From positions 1 through 23,707 of the forward strand of contig JBAYNS010000004.1 of NCBI GenBank assembly GCA_041678625.1: a DNA stretch of 23,707 bases, given 5' to 3'. The notes beneath the pieces are model-generated. The model did no database searches and was not told the origin of the DNA. It saw nothing but the letters and a program-made list of their open reading frames with translations. Positions 23,045 to 23,707 of the stretch are shown piece after piece. The stretch is from JBAYNS01 sp041678625 (GTDB lineage Bacteria; Patescibacteriota; Gracilibacteria; Peribacterales; Peribacteraceae). The translations under genes were made by a program, and so were the position numbers. The first letter of the stretch is position 1, and the number at the start of each line of letters is the position of its first letter.

Positions 23045-23707
23045 ATGCGTAGATTCCTTGCAACCATAACGATCACTCTTCTCGCCGTCGCGCTCACTGC
23101 TGCAGTTACCTATCGCTGGCAGCAGGAGAAAATCGACCAACTCGAACACATTGTTTCGGCACTCACCGAGGAGCTCGTTGCTCTCAAGGGCTCTCCCAGC
23201 ATCCCCGATGTCGTTGTAGGAGTTGACTGTATAGCAGGCGAGCAAGCTACATCTGATTTTAGAGAATACGGTGTCGATATGACTGTTGCGTTCCCTTGTG
23301 ATTACGATCTTTTGCAGAATGAAGAAATCAATCGGCGTGGATCATTTTTATCATTCTCTTTCATGCCTCGCTCTGGGGATACATCTCCTGTTCTTTCGGA
23401 AATTCAACTTTTCTCCCCAGAGTCCATTCAAGCTTTTTTGGATGCATGCGGCGATGGTCTTTGCTTTGATGGGCAGTATCCTACTCTCCAGACGTATCGT
23501 GATGAGAAGGCGGCGTATGAAGGGATTAGTGATTGGGGTGTGAAACACCTCTTTGTTTTCAATGACGAGAATTTCCTTGTCGCCAATTACCCCTGTAACG
23601 GAGATTCTTGTGTTTTGCGGGAATACACGTTTTTCATTGGGGATGAAAAAGTGGATGTTTGGATAACAATGGAAGATGACACGCAACAGGAGGCAGCGGA
23701 TGCTCTA
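23045..23707 (+). CDS. Membrane-anchored coiled-coil protein of unknown function, 3' part cut off by the window edge
   Basis: The frame is open from the ATG at 23045 to the right edge, 221 codons without a stop. Residues 4-22 form a hydrophobic signal-anchor (FLATITITLLAVALTAAVT). A short coiled coil follows (about 25-48: QQEKIDQLEHIVSALTEELV). The remainder has about six cysteines (for example GVDCIAG, FPCDYD, DACGDGLCFDG, YPCNGDSC), which fits a domain outside the cytoplasm stabilised by disulfides. I do not recognise the family. It is divergent from the DUF296 gene with 73 bases between the two starts. Full length and function are unknown. Confidence 0.8.
   Translation, partial: MRRFLATITITLLAVALTAAVTYRWQQEKIDQLEHIVSALTEELVALKGSPSIPDVVVGVDCIAGEQATSDFREYGVDMTVAFPCDYDLLQNEEINRRGSFLSFSFMPRSGDTSPVLSEIQLFSPESIQAFLDACGDGLCFDGQYPTLQTYRDEKAAYEGISDWGVKHLFVFNDENFLVANYPCNGDSCVLREYTFFIGDEKVDVWITMEDDTQQEAADAL

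Noticed and set aside
1..23707. UGA read as glycine, as in Gracilibacteria and Absconditabacteria
   Set aside because: TGA ends several genes exactly where expected (for example sufC and the SIMPL gene), and no conserved domain runs through a TGA.
1..23707. tRNA, rRNA, CRISPR array, insertion sequence or prophage
   Set aside because: I saw no cloverleaf-like sequences, spaced direct repeats of CRISPR type, transposase or phage genes.

Overview
The window is a densely packed bacterial segment of roughly balanced base composition. It holds 21 protein genes and no RNA genes. TAA, TAG and TGA all act as stops, and no UGA recoding is seen. Almost no start codon has a Shine-Dalgarno sequence, and several have a -10-like hexamer 6 to 9 nt upstream, which suggests leaderless mRNAs. 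The compact housekeeping genes, diverged TsaB and delta-prime, lone SufC with a ferredoxin, and large secreted proteins of no recognised family fit a Candidate Phyla Radiation (Patescibacteria) genome. A Peribacteria-like lineage is my best guess, but this is inference; no marker gene here settles it.

Layout. Positions 1-5974 (minus strand) hold a tight operon of four genes for exported proteins. The first is a 1200-residue cysteine-rich protein, followed by two smaller helical proteins that look like diverged paralogues, then a fourth gene cut by the left edge. I recognise none of them; this is the best candidate for an undescribed system. A divergent intergenic region separates it from ssb (plus), which encodes a single-strand DNA-binding protein with two OB folds in one chain and ends at two terminator-like hairpins.

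Positions 7452-15187 are all minus strand and read, in transcription order: family 2 glycosyltransferase, GNAT acetyltransferase, ftsW, murG, lipoprotein cyclophilin, gltX, a 60-residue ORF, a two-helix membrane protein, murB. This is a scattered division and cell-wall (dcw-type) cluster: MurB makes UDP-MurNAc, MurG makes lipid II and FtsW polymerises it.

From 15290 rightward the main direction is plus: tsaB (tRNA t6A), secA (protein export), holB (clamp loader delta-prime), a membrane-anchored TPR protein, sufC (Fe-S assembly ATPase), a SIMPL-domain protein and a membrane-anchored coiled-coil protein cut by the right edge. A [2Fe-2S] ferredoxin and a PPC/DUF296 protein are on the minus strand between them.

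Unusual small-scale structure: secA has an apparent one-base deletion just before its last zinc ligands. tsaB carries an in-frame block of GC-rich palindromes. Degenerate 7-bp repeats lie in and around the glycosyltransferase gene, a telomere-like repeat lies before ftsW, and facing 7-bp repeat arrays fill the divergent promoter near 15.2 kb. Short palindromes sit at the starts of the ferredoxin, DUF296 and membrane-protein genes.
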